From CALZIK01 sp046756565 (lineage in GTDB: Bacteria; Acidobacteriota; Thermoanaerobaculia; Multivoradales; JAHEKO01), in NCBI GenBank assembly GCA_046756565.1, contig JBHHWO010000001.1, forward strand, positions 20,829 through 84,828: a stretch of 64,000 nt of DNA, given 5' to 3'. Shown one piece after another: positions 62,354 through 64,000 of this stretch (positions are counted from its first letter, which is position 1; the number at the start of each line of letters is the position of its first letter). The notes beneath the pieces were generated by a model. The model was not told the DNA's origin. It saw nothing but the letters and a program-made list of their open reading frames with translations, and ran no database searches. The position numbers and the translations under genes were made by a program.

Positions 62354-63630
62354 CGCACCTCCCGATCGAGGTAGGACAGGAACAGCCGGAATAGGCCCCA
62401 GCCGTTGCGATAGGTCAGGCCGGTCCGCACCTTCCAACTTTCGACAATCGCATCGGAGAACCCGACGTCCTCCAGGCTCCGCGCAATCGAAAAGTCCTGG
62501 CGCGCCGCAGAGATTTGTGTCTCGAGGCGCAGTTCCCGCCATTTGTCCAGTTCGAGGCGACGCAGCAGGAAGACCTGATGCCCGAGACTCGCTTCGACCT
62601 CCTGGACCTCGTTCTGTGGGCCGTCAGTCAGGAAACCCCGGAGGCTCGCCGAAATGCTCTGCCGCTGGCCCAGTGGGAAGTGGCGTCCGGCCGACCCGAA
62701 GACGCCGGTTCTTTCCTCTGAGAAGTCGAAGCGTCTGATCGTGTTACCGATGAGGAGAAACTGGGTGTCTCTCTCGTCCGTCCAGGCCAAGCCGACTTCG
62801 TAGAGCGTGCCTTCTCGGGGCAGCACCGGATCGTCGAGCGAATTGAAGATCCAGGCGACCTCCGCCTCGGTCTCGCGCACCTCCAGCCCGAACCTCTGAG
62901 CTGAAACCACCTCGGAGTCCCTTGTGGCTGCCAGCAGCCGCAGCGCGTGGTTGCCTTTGATCGGGATGCCGAGTTGCACCCTCGCAGCCAGCGTGTCGCC
63001 GCTGAAGATCACGTCTCCGAACTCGTCTTCACCGCCGACGCTGACGCTCAGGAGTATGTTCCGATTCCACAGGTTGTAGCGCTGGTAGCCCACCGCAAAC
63101 GCTCCATCCTCGGTGCCGAAACTGGCGAACAGAAGGCCCCGGCGTCCCACGGCGAAGCGCCTGCCGACCAGAGACCGGACTTCGTCGGTGGTGTCGCCAA
63201 TGCGGTCGTCCAACAAGCCACCGACTCTGGGATCAAAGGGATCAGTGCCCAGGGGATCGTTGAGCTCCCATTCGCCGCCGACCTGGAAGAACCACCGCCG
63301 CGTCTCGTAGATCTGGATGACTAGCTCAAAGCGTCCCCTCTCACTGCCCTTGCGGAGGGAGAACTCGGCCAGCAGCACGAAAGGAAGGCGATTGATCCGG
63401 TGTACCGCCTCGCGTAGGTCATCTTCCGTGTATGTCCGGCCTTCGCGAAGTAGCGACTCCGAGAGGACGATCTCCGGTGACAGACGTGGAGCTTCGACCG
63501 TGATCTTCTCGATGAAGAACATCGGCGAATCTTCCTGGGCGCCCACCGCACCGCCCATCGAGACCAGCAGCATCAGCAGAGCTGATGCCAGTGGCCCGAA
63601 GCGGCGCCGTTGGGTATCTCGTCTCGTCAT
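62350..63630 (-). CDS. Omp85/TamA-like outer-membrane protein with one POTRA domain
   Basis: The 426-residue protein starts at ATG 63630 with GGAAGGAG upstream and has a signal peptide (PLASALLMLLVSMGGAVGAQ). One POTRA-like domain follows (FFIEKITVEAPRLSPEIVLS... YTEDDLREAVHRINRLPFVL), then a C-terminal beta-barrel with alternating aromatic strands (RLLFRLFLSYL-type end LFRLFLSYLDREVR). The fold suggests a small Omp85 relative that could insert or export outer-membrane material. It is the first gene of a four-gene operon with DUF4390-like, kinase and regulator genes, each joined by 4-nt overlaps. This implies the outer-membrane protein and the signalling pair act in one pathway. Confidence 0.82.
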   Translation of the reverse strand: MTRRDTQRRRFGPLASALLMLLVSMGGAVGAQEDSPMFFIEKITVEAPRLSPEIVLSESLLREGRTYTEDDLREAVHRINRLPFVLLAEFSLRKGSERGRFELVIQIYETRRWFFQVGGEWELNDPLGTDPFDPRVGGLLDDRIGDTTDEVRSLVGRRFAVGRRGLLFASFGTEDGAFAVGYQRYNLWNRNILLSVSVGGEDEFGDVIFSGDTLAARVQLGIPIKGNHALRLLAATRDSEVVSAQRFGLEVRETEAEVAWIFNSLDDPVLPREGTLYEVGLAWTDERDTQFLLIGNTIRRFDFSEERTGVFGSAGRHFPLGQRQSISASLRGFLTDGPQNEVQEVEASLGHQVFLLRRLELDKWRELRLETQISAARQDFSIARSLEDVGFSDAIVESWKVRTGLTYRNGWGLFRLFLSYLDREVR

Positions 63631-63805
63631 GGTCGGTCTCCTTCCGGGCCGATTCGAAGTCTCGACCCGACGTTCCGAAGGAGCAACCGAGATGCCGAGT
63701 GGCTGCTCGCCGCACCGACTGGACAGAACATGCCTGGTCACAGTCACTTACGCCTTGAGTGAGCCTATGTTGGTCTCGCGTTCTTGGCCTCTCGGTCGCA
63801 GCACT

Positions 63806-63836
63806 GGTGCTACACCTGTAGCGGCGGTGCTACACC
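63806..63836. promoter_or_regulatory. 11-bp direct repeats in the divergent upstream region
   Basis: GGTGCTACACC occurs at 63806-63816 and again at 63826-63836, exactly 20 bp apart. The first copy also forms a small palindrome, GCTACA-CC-TGTAGC. The spacing of two helical turns suggests a transcription-factor site upstream of the Omp85-like operon or of the gene starting at the right edge. Confidence 0.5.
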
Positions 63837-63906
63837 GTCAATCTACTCCGCTTCTACGTGCGACGCGACGCTCCAGGAGGTCCCCGCCGAGGGGTCGTCT
63901 GGCGTC

Positions 63907-64000
63907 ATGAAGCCAGATGGAACCGTGTCGAAGCAACCGTCGACGCCGCCGCTGAGCTGCCGGAGTCGGGCTCGGAAGAGGAGTTCATCAGCGAGGGACC
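63907..64000 (+). pseudogene. Start of a protein-kinase-like gene, apparently frameshifted, cut by window end
   Basis: An ATG at 63907 opens MKPD, but the family-like continuation WNRVEATVDAAAELPESGSE lies in another frame, entered at TGG 63918. Restoring one base would give MKP(D/E)-WNRVE..., which resembles the N-terminus of many serine/threonine protein kinases of Acidobacteriota and related phyla (pattern MxPExWxRVExxxxxALELP). The gene reads off the right edge. Only about 94 nt are visible, so identity is tentative. It could also be a non-ATG start or a sequencing error. Confidence 0.35.

Overview
The window is a high-GC, gene-dense bacterial chromosome segment with no rRNA, tRNA, CRISPR array or intact insertion sequence that I can recognise. 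The gene content points to a Gram-negative, aerobically respiring, didermic heterotroph. It holds POTRA/Omp85-like and DUF481-like outer-membrane proteins, lipoproteins, Tat substrates, multihaem cytochromes, a reaction-centre-type dihaem cytochrome with TPRs, a CRTAC1/ASPIC-UnbV protein and large DUF11-like surface proteins. That mix is typical of Acidobacteriota, for example Thermoanaerobaculia-like lineages. This placement is an inference from gene style, not from a marker gene.

Layout. 1-6007: two secreted surface proteins on the minus strand; the first, built of DUF11-like repeats, runs off the left edge. 6026-11169: plus-strand run of a lipoprotein amidohydrolase, a class-I glutamine amidotransferase, an AhpD-like protein and a radical SAM/SPASM enzyme. 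11306-18159: minus-strand housekeeping block with NAD-malic enzyme, dihaem cytochrome-TPR protein, RRM RNA-binding protein with a long structured leader, TypA/BipA and type II NADH dehydrogenase. 18258-22634: minus-strand regulon of an ECF sigma factor, a zinc-finger anti-sigma factor, an exported TPR-CHAT peptidase-like protein and a small beta-domain protein. 22766-24880: small envelope proteins. 25110-30303: membrane-anchored pentahaem cytochrome, CRTAC1-TPR protein and a small anchored protein. 30509-34069: SWIM-SNF2 helicase, whose stop codon coincides with the TA target of a 162-bp MITE-like element. 34278-36706: FeoB and a zinc-ribbon-FeoA fusion.

36919-41536 is an accessory-looking patch. 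It holds a DUF6916-like protein, a ribbon-helix-helix/Doc toxin-antitoxin module with a clear promoter and operator, a GNAT acetyltransferase, an Arg/Lys-tailed unknown, three tandem phage-tail-collar (microcystin-dependent-protein-like) genes and a methyltransferase. 41642-52064 is a two-gene unit: a Tat-exported 176-residue protein followed by a 3291-residue repeat protein carrying 200-residue internal duplications. 52160-57356: a lipoprotein alkaline-phosphatase-superfamily (sulfatase-like) protein, a Tat GMC oxidoreductase, an alpha/beta hydrolase and a wax-ester-synthase/DGAT acyltransferase. 57402-59123: an SLC13/DASS transporter. 59128-63630: a four-gene operon whose stop and start codons overlap by 4 nt at every junction: one-POTRA outer-membrane protein, DUF4390-like exported protein, sensor kinase and NtrC-type regulator. 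A probable protein-kinase-like gene begins at the right edge, apparently frameshifted near its start.

The most system-like units are the sigma/anti-sigma/CHAT operon, the tail-collar patch, the envelope two-component operon and the giant-adhesin bicistron. All function statements come from motifs read by eye; no database search was possible.
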